NCBI GenBank assembly: GCA_963971575.1
Contig: OZ020623.1
Coordinates: forward strand, 12,030,980-12,094,979
DNA from: Liopterus haemorrhoidalis
Taxonomy: Eukaryota; Arthropoda; Insecta; Coleoptera; Dytiscidae
Reading direction: 5' to 3'
Length of the DNA: 64,000 bases
Position 1 is the first letter of the stretch; each line of letters begins with the position of its first letter. Positions 52,926-62,228 of this stretch are shown in pieces. The notes below the pieces were generated by a model. That model saw only the letters and a program-made list of their open reading frames with translations. It ran no database searches and was not told where the DNA came from. The translations under genes and the position numbers were made by a program.

Positions 52926-53497
52926 ATCACGTGACCTGTAGCATTTCAAAATGTCAGAGGTAGGGCAATCAAACAGGTTGTTTAAAAAGTGCGACATAGG
53001 CGTTTAGTGTTTTATATGATTTTTGCGAGTTGCATACGATATAATAATATAAGTTAAGTTATCTTTATTAACAATCTCGGTTGCTCATGGACTAATAGAG
53101 ATGCGGCAGTATAGTTTTTAAATCGCCGTACGCAGCGCCACTATCGAATTGCGTCTCCGCATTAATGTGTTATAACAATTAAATACTTCAATTATATCAT
53201 TATTCGTACATTGATTTCTTAAACGTTTCCGTAATAATGTTTATGACTTAACGCTTTCTGATGTATTTATTTAAAAATATTCAGATATTAGTTGCTTGTT
53301 AAAGAAAAATAATACAAAAGGTTCCACGTGACTTGTCAAGTATAAGAAAAGAGTAAAGTTTTGTAATTATTATGAATAATTTATGTAATTAAATAATTTT
53401 TCATTTATAAACCAGAAAAAAACTAAATATTTTATTTTTGTTTTCACTTTTTTCGAAATAAATATCATTATTGACAGTTAATATAGATGGTCTACAA

Positions 53498-53568
53498 TAA
53501 GGGAAACTTTCTAAGTGCCCTGACGTCTGATGGCGATTTTCGGAAGATATGAGAGTGACATTGTACTA
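53498..53568 (+). mobile_element. TAGGGGAAAC-family end fragment
   Basis: TAAGGGAAACTTTCTAAGTG then CTGACGTCTGATGGCGATTT, as in 42004; truncated after about 70 bp. Confidence 0.7.
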
Positions 53569-53680
53569 CTGTCTATGCTCTCGGCTAAGTACTACTGTCG
53601 CCAATCATATTCTTTCGAGTACAGCTCCCCCACCGGAATGTTATTTCTCAATTGATTGTACTAATTTATAATTTTAGATA

Positions 53681-53982
53681 TAAGCTATTCACTTTTGTAA
53701 AAACAAACTAAGAGTGAATTTTGTTTTCAATAGTTTGCACCTTGGAAGCTGTATGTCATGTTGGTATTAAAAAAGTCACTTTTTTAAAATGTCGATCCAT
53801 TTGACATATGTCATAATGAAAAATTATATCTTAATTATAATGATCATAACCTTATCAACCTAAAGTCGGTTTTACAGCGTAAGAAATATTTTTAATTGAC
53901 ATTTAAAGTCAGTAACACACCATAAAAGTAACCAAAATAACCACATATATCATAGTGTGTTCTTACAAAAGTGAACAGCTTA
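53681..53982. mobile_element. TAAGCTGTTCAC MITE, full copy
   Basis: The ends TAAGCTATTCACTTTTGTAA and mirror are flanked by TA (53679-53680, 53983-53984). It is very similar to 16541-16838 over its whole length. Confidence 0.9.
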
Positions 53983-53985
53983 TAT

Positions 53986-54172
53986 AATCTGTCTCAATTT
54001 GTAATACGAAACTAGATATGGTTACTTTGGTGACTGTTGTGGTGTAAACAGACTTTGGCGTATCCGTGTGAACCAATACTATGACAATATTATAAATGTA
54101 TTGTCAATATACAACATAAAAAATGAACTGTTACTGTTAGTTCCGTATTACAAAATGAGACAGATAATAGTT
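53986..54172. mobile_element. ATCTGTCTC MITE
   Basis: ATCTGTCTCA(A/T)TTTGTAATAC(G) is inverted at the right side (GTATTACAAAATGAGACAGAT). The body has GGTTACTTTGGTGAC, related to the inside of the adjacent MITE (GGTTATTTTGGTTAC in inverse). It directly adjoins that MITE. Confidence 0.7.
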
Positions 54173-56788
54173 GCCAATAAATCGCACAATTATTTTACGC
54201 GTAAAAAAAAAAATCTAAACCATTTATACTACAATGCGTATGTTATACGCATACTTTTTGAGAACATAGATAATTTTTCGTTCTTTTGTTCAATTAGTGC
54301 AGAATGTTTGGAAACTATGTTCCATTTCTCCTGTGATTACTCCGTTAAAATTACGCCATTATTGTTTAAAAATTATAGCCAACTTCATAAAAATGAAAAA
54401 TGATTCACAATTTGCCCACTAGGTGTAGCAGTTTTATTTACAAACTGTCATTTGTTGATTAAATAATGAAATAATGAGTGTTTAATCGTTTTATTAGAAC
54501 TAAAATCACATTTTATATGAACTGTAATAAAATCACTTACAATTTATTCAATTAAAACATAACCTCAATCACAAAAAAACGTAGTGACTCACAAACGTCC
54601 TTACAAGGCAGCCTAGATTTTTTCTATGAGAAAATAAGATTCCCACGTGATTCTGAACTATTGTTTAATCTTGTAATTACATTTTTTTTTATCTTATTTT
54701 TTATATTAACAATAAAATTATAACAATACTATTTAGAACTGTTAGTATGTCAGGAGAGTTTTGAATATATATTTTTTAACAATGGGTGTGAAATAAATAT
54801 TTACATTTTAAGTTTATTGTTACATTTTGTAGATTTTTTTGTAACAGTATGTTATTGTTACAAAGTTATTTTAGCACATGCGAATAGTTGGGTGCAATAC
54901 CGTTAAGATATGGACCATTTTGTACAAGGTGTTTGAAATTAATTGAACGTCACGTGAAACAAACAAATTTATATTTTAGAAAAATCATTTTTTTGTGGAT
55001 TTTTGTCAAAAATATGTCAAAAAAACGCTGTGCGTTTTTAAAATATATATGGATGTCTAAATGTACCTAAATACAAAACATCAGATAGGGGGACAGTGCA
55101 GTGTGCAAAGGTGACAGGACAGTGTAATAATGACTGTCGATAAGTTACAAAATAGGTCCCCGGACCATACCCTAATGACAGCTTCGACGTATACCATTAC
55201 AATTTCTATTTCTAGTACTGAAACTATTGTTCACATCTTAAACTTGTTATTTAATCCCAATTTTAAACCGATTTACCCCAGCATCCCTTAATCCTCTTAC
55301 AGCCTGACAAATAAAATCTTTTGTTGTATCAAATACTTCTCGAAATCTTGCATAATCGTAAAATGGGCCATATTTGCTTAGTTACCGACTGAGACTGCAG
55401 ATACAATCAGATACCGACTGAGATCTTAATATATAAACCTAGTTTTTGTGTAAATATTGACGCCCCCTGTTTGAATATTACCGACTTTATGGGGGTAAAT
55501 ATTAAATTTTTAAATTAGGGTTACTTCTGATTATTTTGGATAGGTTTATGGTTGGGTTAAATAAACAAAAACTAGAAGATTATAAAGTACTCTTTCGTAG
55601 GCACTTTTAACCGCGTTTAGATCTCGAGAATTGAATTGAAAAAAGCTTCATCATGGCCATTTTTACCTCAAGGACATCCAAATTAAGCTCTAATCTATAT
55701 TATAAATATTTAAAACGCATAACAGCGTTCATATACGTCTAAATTAAGCAAAAATTAGGATGTCAAAACTCATTTTATGCATGAGATTATTGCAATCGTG
55801 GTTTTAAAACGTTGTTGCGTTTATAATCTCGAGATTATATATTAGAATTAACGTTAAATTAGTACTTAACATTAAATTTGTACGTAGAAATTAAGTAGTG
55901 TCCACAATGTAAATTAAGAAATTAAAAAAATGACAAATTTTTATCGATTTCTACTTTATCGATCGATATTTGACAGGTGTTTATATATATATATATATAT
56001 TTTTAAATTTATTATTTGGCCTAAGTTGCTGTGTGTTTATATTTGCTTATAGAGTTTTTGAGTGTATCATAGTTCTGAAAAGAATTAAAATAGAGGGAAA
56101 TTTCATATCTATACTCATAGAAAACAGAAAAATATGGATAGAAACAAAAAAATATGGTCATAGAAATTTTTAGGTTAAGACAAGTGTTTACAGCGTATGC
56201 GTTATTCGTTACGCATTCATTTTCATGCTGTGAACGCTACCTTAAACTTTAAAACTGACTACTAAAATTATCCACGACGTACAGTGCATAACTAATTTTT
56301 TTCACTCTGTACATAGTAAGTACATGGTTAGTAAATACACATTACCGATGAAGCATTGGGATGTAAGTAAAAATTTACCTCCCCCGGGGAAGTAAGTGAA
56401 AAACATTCAACATAACCTAAATTTTTACGCCATCTGGTAACGTCCCGTCGAATTCTCCGGCAGGAGGAAGGAACATGCAGCGTTTGTTCAAATTCATTTT
56501 ACAACATTTTGACACAACGATTTTATTATTCACGCTTTGTTTGATGAAAACCATAACAACCGACCACAGACATAATGATATCTTATTCTAATATCTAAAA
56601 TAAATTAATCAAAAAGAAACTATGCAATTAAAAATAACTTTGAGAGTGGAAAAAATATTATAAACAATTCGGGAGGTAAATATTTAGCAGTCTCGGGCTC
56701 TATTGCTAGCCCTTGCTATCGTTCGGGCGTAAAAACATCCTCGACTGGCAAATTTTACTTATCTCCCTTAACGTTTAAATAACTATTA
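54173..56788. other. Unassigned AT-rich DNA
   Basis: No gene supported. A (TA)n run lies at 55982-56000. At 55100-55175 an inverted form of the TTATCGACAGTCA sequence next to the DD41D mariner is present. The open frames at 54068, 54888 and 55970 have no recognisable motif. Confidence 0.4.
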
Positions 56789-56962
56789 TGGTTGGTTTAT
56801 ATACGGAACAAGAATATGGAATAAGAAATAAGAATAGTACACAAGAATAAAAAATATGAAAGCGTTTATATCGGACATAACATTTCGTCGCTACGCCTGC
56901 GTACAACTTCGGTCTCTTTCGAGACTTTACGTATTTTTTATTTTGCCGCTTTCCAGTCTCGT

Positions 56963-57409
56963 TTGTCTTACGGTATAGTCCATTGGGGAGTAAGCTCATC
57001 GATCAACCGCATTTTCATAATCCAAAAAAGAGCTCTTAGAATTATGAATAATGTCCCCTCCAGAACCCACTGCCGGGAACTTTTTAAAAAATGTAGAAAA
57101 ATGTCAGTGTACAGCCTATTTGTATATATCTGCCTGGTGTATGTTAAAGAAAACGCAGCTCAGTTTGTCACCGTTTCCTCAAGTCATTCTTATAATGTCC
57201 GCTCTAAAGACAATATTCGTCTCCCTAAAATAAGACTTGAGAAGTCAAAAAACGGTCTTTACTCGGCTGCATGTTTCTTCAATTATTTGCCTTCTGTTGT
57301 CAGAAATGTTAATAACAGGACCTTCAAGAAAAAACTTAGAGAGGTCTTTCTTGAAAACTGTCTGTACAGCACTGATGAGTACTACAGCATTGATTGGAGC
57401 AAATACTAA
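56963..57409 (+). pseudogene. Non-LTR reverse transcriptase C-terminal fragment
   Basis: A continuous frame of 148 codons reads YGIVHWGVSSSINRIFIIQK, RALRIMNNVPSRTHCRELFK, YNVRSKDNIRLP, KSKNGLYSAACFFNYLP and TFKKKLREVFLENCLYS, ending at TAA 57407-57409. This is the region after the RT core in insect non-LTR elements (W...INRIxxIQKRALRxI). The element is 5' truncated within the gene; a 3' untranslated part with AATAAA (about 57540) follows. No stop within the remnant, so fairly recent. Confidence 0.8.
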
Positions 57410-57574
57410 AAATCCTTCTCTGTTTAATTACCCATCTGGCAATTGTATTGTAATTTTATAATTTATATTTCAATTTATATTTCTAATAATTATGTATGAT
57501 CTTTGACTGGTGTAAACGTGTGAAAACTTGTACAAGCACTAAATAAAATTATTATTTTGGGGTTTGTTAGGTCT

Positions 57575-57707
57575 TGACAAGCGTCCACTAATCTCAAACT
57601 TCAGCAACCTTTTGAGCCGCGTCGTACTAGAGACTAGTGGAGCTAAATACACACGACTGCATCCCAAACCCTGGCGATATGCAGCCGCGGAAATTACGCC
57701 AGATCCA

Positions 57708-57740
<33 letters not shown>

Positions 57741-57741
57741 G
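57575..57741 (+). repeat. Retroelement tail with (ATT)n
   Basis: GCGATATGCAGCCGCGGAAA, then TTACGCCAGATCC and (ATT)n at 57704-57741. This looks like the 3' untranslated tail of a second non-LTR element or its SINE partner; no coding sequence. Confidence 0.6.
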
Positions 57742-58321
57742 TTGGCCTGTGTTTAACGGTTGTCGTTTGACAGGTTGTTGTGTTTAATATAACCTTTAAA
57801 AAAAATCGTTTTCAGTAATATGGATTTAGAAAATTTTGTAAATTTATTTTCTTGTGTTTCACACATTATATTGTTTTTTCCAACCTTCTGATCACAGCAG
57901 GAAAACATCTGTTGAACAAATTTTATTACGGCCGACATTTTGACCATTGTGCGCATGCTTATCGTCTCTTATTCTTGGAATAAGAATAAAATGTTAAATG
58001 TTACCAACTATTCTTGTGTTTAAGTTAAATTTCATTTCTACATAAACCGATATACGACGCAGCCATGTTTTAACATCTTGTGTACTATTCTTATTTCCTA
58101 TTCCTTATTCTTGTTCCGTATATAAACCAACCATTAGAGCTGTCAACGCAGTTTAACATTACATGCAATTTTTTAAGAGCCAACCTCGTTAAGGATCAAA
58201 AAGACGTAATCTCAACATCCAAATTTCATTTGTATACTTATTGAAATTTAAATACAGACACAGACGCATAGGTAATGAAGTAATCGTCTGTCTGTTGCTA
58301 ATGAGAGAGCATTTGTCTTAC

Positions 58322-58468
58322 CTGAGGTGTGGTATCGCTTAGTGATGAGTAGCTCGAAGATCTACTCCCTAGGGGTTCCGGACTAGCGCTGCTGTAGGAC
58401 GTAGTAGAACTTAATGACACGGTGTCCGCCCGGCTCCGGTACGGGGAAAGTTGAACGTGTTTCATCAT
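58322..58468 (-). CDS. Likely host-gene internal exon, serine-rich
   Basis: On the minus strand a good acceptor (TTCATGTTTTGCAG) is followed by 147 bp open in frame and by CAG|GTAAGAC, a strong donor. The 49 residues begin MMKHVQLSPYRSRADTVSLS and end SSYSSLSDTTPQ; 16 are Ser. GC is near 50 percent against about 30 percent around it, and no transposon motif is present. It looks like a regulatory, phosphorylation-rich part of a nuclear or signalling protein; I do not recognise the gene. The exon length is a multiple of three, so it could be skipped without shifting the frame. The first ATG need not be the start. Confidence 0.7.
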
Positions 58469-58837
58469 CTGCAAAACATGAACAATAAGAATAATGGAAT
58501 AAAAACACTTTCACTAAAAATATATATAAAAATAATGATCACTCCATAAACAGAAAACAATGTTGTCTCGTATTACAAGTATTACAAGTTCATAAAAAAT
58601 GAGACATGTCCATTTTCAACAAAACTTTAGAAACGAAACGAAAACCTTAAGCCTCATTCAGAGCTCTTAAATCAATAGCTTATGCACTGTAGCTTATGGA
58701 CTGGTCACTGTCGCCAGAAAGTTTGTCATATGATAATACGTGAAACCGTTCAGACCTCCAAATTTAATACGCTGTTTGTTGTGGATTGTGCATAATTTTC
58801 TAAACTTATAGCTAGTGAGAGGTTTTAATGAGACAGA
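58469..58837. other. Probable intron sequence
   Basis: Directly upstream of the acceptor of the serine-rich exon on the minus strand; no other feature. Confidence 0.4.
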
Positions 58838-59034
58838 CAGAGCCGCAGTAAGGGGGGGGGGCGACGGCCCCTAGCGCACTAAGGAAAAGGGCGCCACATT
58901 GCGAAGGTGAGGACCTTTTTTTTGCTCATCACTTGGAATTTAGGAGGTGAGGACCTTATCACTTACATTTATTTACCCAAGGGCGCCAAAACGCAGTTTT
59001 GCCCCTAGCGCAAGTTTTCCTTATTGCGGCTCTG
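58838..59034. mobile_element. Short hAT MITE
   Basis: The ends CAGAGCCGCA(G/A)TAAGG are inverted and flanked by a perfect 8-bp duplication GAGACAGA (58830-58837, 59035-59042). The motifs GGGCGCCA and CCCCTAGCGC are repeated. 197 bp, non-coding. Confidence 0.95.
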
Positions 59035-59404
59035 GAGACAGACATATAAACACATTGGCTATCGCATTCTATCAGTGACACCGTAGTTATCGAATGCCTT
59101 TACGTAACCTAACATAATGTCATCATTAACAAATATTGCTCAAAATTACAAAGACGGACAGTAAATATGATCAATTTAGGTAATTAGGTAGTTAAAATCT
59201 AAGACAACAGAATTATAAGAACGATAATACATATAAAATATTTTACGAAGCTAAATAGTTGGTTTCAAAATTCACAGATGCAGGGCTATTCGTAACGTAC
59301 TAATTTATAACAGATGTGAACGGTACTTATAAAGTATGCATAGCAACATAACTTACAGCTAACAAAGCACAGTCTACAACCTCTTAATTTAAAGAGCTCT
59401 GAAT

Positions 59405-59560
59405 ACGGCTTTATCTGATCAAAAATTCCTGATGAACTGTTACAGTCCCCATCAGTGTACAATATTGAGAATAAATATTACATGAAAAAAAAATAATAAT
59501 AATTTTTCAAATGTAAAAATTTGTTGGTTTATACACGCATTGAAAGCTTTTCTTACAAAG
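59405..59560 (-). mobile_element. Old HINE internal fragment
   Basis: TCTGATCAAAAATTCCTGAT, CATCAGTGTACAATATTGAG and CGCATTGAAAGCTTTTCTTA follow the internal order of HINE B and D, diverged. It abuts a reverse-transcriptase relic. Confidence 0.5.
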
Positions 59561-59599
59561 TCTGTAACAAATTAAATCCAAGGAAGAATAAAATTATTT

Positions 59600-60022
59600 C
59601 ATATGCACAGACTCACTAAGTACCTTGAAGAGCATAACGAATATATATAGCAAAAATGAACTAATAAAGGAAATACAAGAAGAAATATTTTCTCTACAGT
59701 TGAAGAAAACTAAATTCATCCGTTTCGGATACCATCCCACGTCGGAATTAGAAGAAATGAAGAGGCCGATAACGCAGTTAGAGAAGCAACACAAGAACAA
59801 ATAATTATAACACACATTTCCACCGAAGATCTTAAAAATACTGCGAGAAGTAAGCAAATTAACGAAAAACGGAAGAATGAATACAGGTGCCGAGCAACCA
59901 TTCAAAGAACATAAAGGAAGATACAAGAAGATGGACAACAAGCGAAAACAGTAGAGACCAAATAGCACTCACACGGCTTAGGATAGGACATACAAACACA
60001 ATACACAAATACATATTACCAA
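59600..60022 (+). pseudogene. Non-LTR RNase H domain, part 1
   Basis: Blocks: TDSLSTLKSITNIYSK, then IPSHVGIRRNEEADNAVREA, and SRDQIALTRLRIGHT followed by KYILP. TDS and IPSHVG...NEEAD are the RNase H catalytic motifs, and ALTRLRIGHT is the start of the region that follows RNase H in jockey/R1/I-type elements. Frameshifts lie near 59720 and 59930. It continues after the HINE at 61045. Confidence 0.8.
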
Positions 60023-61044
60023 AATTGATGTGAAGTGTGAATTTTCACACATTTCAGGGTTTCGCAGGTATTTGGTATAAGTGAATGATGATTATTTAGG
60101 ATGCCAAAACAAATTTTATGTTAAAATATTTTTTTTTATTAATTTTAATTTGAATGCCTAATACCATTATTTAAGTTTCTAAATATGTGCAGTATTTTTT
60201 TTGTTTTATATATATATATATAGCAAGGTTCATTAAGATTTTGAAAATTGCGCCTATGGCTTCCATTGGATGTTTTATGTCACCCCGCCCCTCTGATTTC
60301 GTGTATTCAATTTCCACTGGTTATTAAATTTACGCTTTTATAAATTAAATGCAACATTTGCCCCAATATAACTAGAATTTTGAAAAAATAATTTAAACAA
60401 AATAAAAAAATGCAAAAAAAAAACAGAAAAAATAAAATTGCCTTGAGAGCGGAACGAATCTAAGTTTGCAAATTAGAACTCTAGCATGCTAGCCATTACA
60501 CTATCAAAGCATGCTGGTTGACAATCTTAGATGAGTTATTAAATATTTTACGTGGTCAAGCAAAAAACACAAAAAATGCGTTATTTTCCGAAAACATAAT
60601 CTGATCAAAAATTCCTGTTGTACTATTCCGGTTCACTCAAATGTACATTACTTAGAATTTTTTCAGATTTTTAGTTTAAACCATCTGGGGCTACAGGGTG
60701 TGGGACAAAAAAATGTTTGCAAAATTTTGGCAAAAATCGCGTCTAAATAATTTATTTTGCAAAAATAAAATTTTGATAGTTAATCCACATACTAAGGGCT
60801 TTTATTTGATACCCTACTCAGAATTTTAAAAAAATATTTTTTTTTTCGATGAGCACTTATTGGTTTATATTTTTAGGGGGATATGTTTTTTAGATGTTTT
60901 AGTATTTTTCCTATGTGCGGGTCAAAGTATTCCAAATTTAAACTCTCTAGGTTTAGCCGTTTGGCTACAATTTTTGCCGAACAGACAGATAGACGACAAA
61001 ATGACGGTATAAGGGCTTTTTGGTCATACCTACAAAACCCTACA
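60023..61044 (-). mobile_element. HINE copy D
   Basis: The left side has TTGATGTGAAGTGTGAATTT and hairpin; the right side has GGTCATACCTACAAAACCCT. When removed, the flanks join as TTACCAAAAACACTACCCC, which reads LPKTLPQIC in the frame of the interrupted gene. No TSD, as expected for a Helentron-type insertion between identical bases. Confidence 0.85.
60439..60516 (-). repeat. tRNA-like block inside HINE D
   Basis: The minus strand reads GATAGTGTAATGGCTAGCAT, then GCTAGAGTTCTAATTTGCAA and ends TTAGATTCGTTCCGCTCTC. The TGTAATGGCTAGCATGC part aligns with copy C (TCTAATGGTTAGCTTGC) and GATTCGTTCC is B-box-like. The middle differs from the other copies. Confidence 0.55.
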
Positions 61045-61190
61045 AAACACTACCCCAAATATGTGGCACATGCAATAAACAAATAACAATACAACACTTA
61101 ATATCAGAATGAATACAATACAAAACGCATAACATAAATCACACCCCAAAACATAAAAGACCCTATCAGAACAACACAGATATCATAAAA
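61045..61190 (+). pseudogene. Non-LTR element after RNase H, part 2
   Basis: The frame KTLPQICGTCNKQITIQHLISE continues the interrupted gene. The C-x-x-C...H motif is the zinc-binding tail common in this class (typical PxCxxCxxxxTxxHxLxEC). Confidence 0.7.
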
Positions 61191-62228
61191 TGGTTACGCA
61201 AAACACCGCAAAATACTATGTATGATAAATAGCCATTTACGCACCAAGGGTGTTAGTAAGATGATTACGCCCGGAAAGCGACGTAGTACAGCCCGAGGGA
61301 TGAATGTCGCTCGATTATTAATTTCGAGCAGTAATATCAAGATTTAATTCTAATACACTTAAAAACCAAATGAAAACAACTACGTTCAAATATTACTTTT
61401 CATCCCCACCACATTTATTCATTCCAGTCGTTCGACCTCAAATCATCGAATGGGTAAAATGAATAGAATGAGAATATTATCCCAACAAAACGCGTATTCT
61501 GATTAAATCAAAACCAGAATTGATACAACAAAACGCACGAATTGTCGAAGTTGCACATGCCTGGTTTCGATGCGTAGTAGTCGTCGAATTTTAGGATGCA
61601 TTATCCTGCATCCTAGTAATTGTTTTCAATTGCAGTACATTATTATTATAACAAAATGTCACAAAATAGCTCTCATAATGTGGGCCATTTGGTACGAATT
61701 GGTTAACTTGGGTAGTCATGATACTTTACTAAGGAAGTCAGTAGTTTGCGTAATAACCCCAGTCTATGAACTATTTTATCATAAATTCCTTGCAGAACAT
61801 TTGTGCAAGGACATTTCCAACAAAGACTACAAACAAAATTAACCAAAGGAAATAGAATGACTTTTAAATTATGAAATTTTGATCTAATATTTATCGATAT
61901 AATGCAGAGAAAGTTTAGTATGATGCAACACTAACAAAAAGCAAATATAATTGATTTTGATTTAGTGATGCGTGTAGTTATTTCCGTCCTACAGATCATA
62001 CAATAACAGATGACACAAATTTGTGATGATCATTGAAATACCTCTCGTTTTTATCATTATTTATAAATTGGTACAGACTACAACACGATGATTTGACAGG
62101 TAATTTTAAAATTCCTTTGAACAAAACAGAGAATTCAAAAAACATGAAAAATTTTACATCCAGATAACATGGTGTCCAGGGTATTTATTCTGTAAATTAT
62201 CGACAGTCACATGCACACTGTCCTGTTA
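61191..62228. other. Unassigned DNA
   Basis: No gene recognised. The last 60 bp (TTATCGACAGTCACATGCAC, then CACTGTCCTGT) belong to a repeat also seen at 3624 and, inverted, near 55130. Confidence 0.4.

Larger units (their letters stand above)
56789..58133. mobile_element. Long-TIR element with nested retroelement tails
   Basis: Inverted repeats of about 58 bp start TGGTTGGTTTATATACGGAA with few mismatches, flanked by TTA (56786-56788, 58134-58136). No transposase remnant is recognised. Two retroelement tails lie inside (about 56953-57567 and 57575-57741), so most of the length is secondary insertion. Confidence 0.85.

Noticed and set aside
54068..54403. 111-codon plus-strand frame
   Set aside because: AT-rich composition, starts inside a MITE, no recognisable motif.
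59594..59968. 124-codon hydrophobic open frame on the minus strand
   Set aside because: It is the antisense of the RNase H coding relic at 59600-60022.
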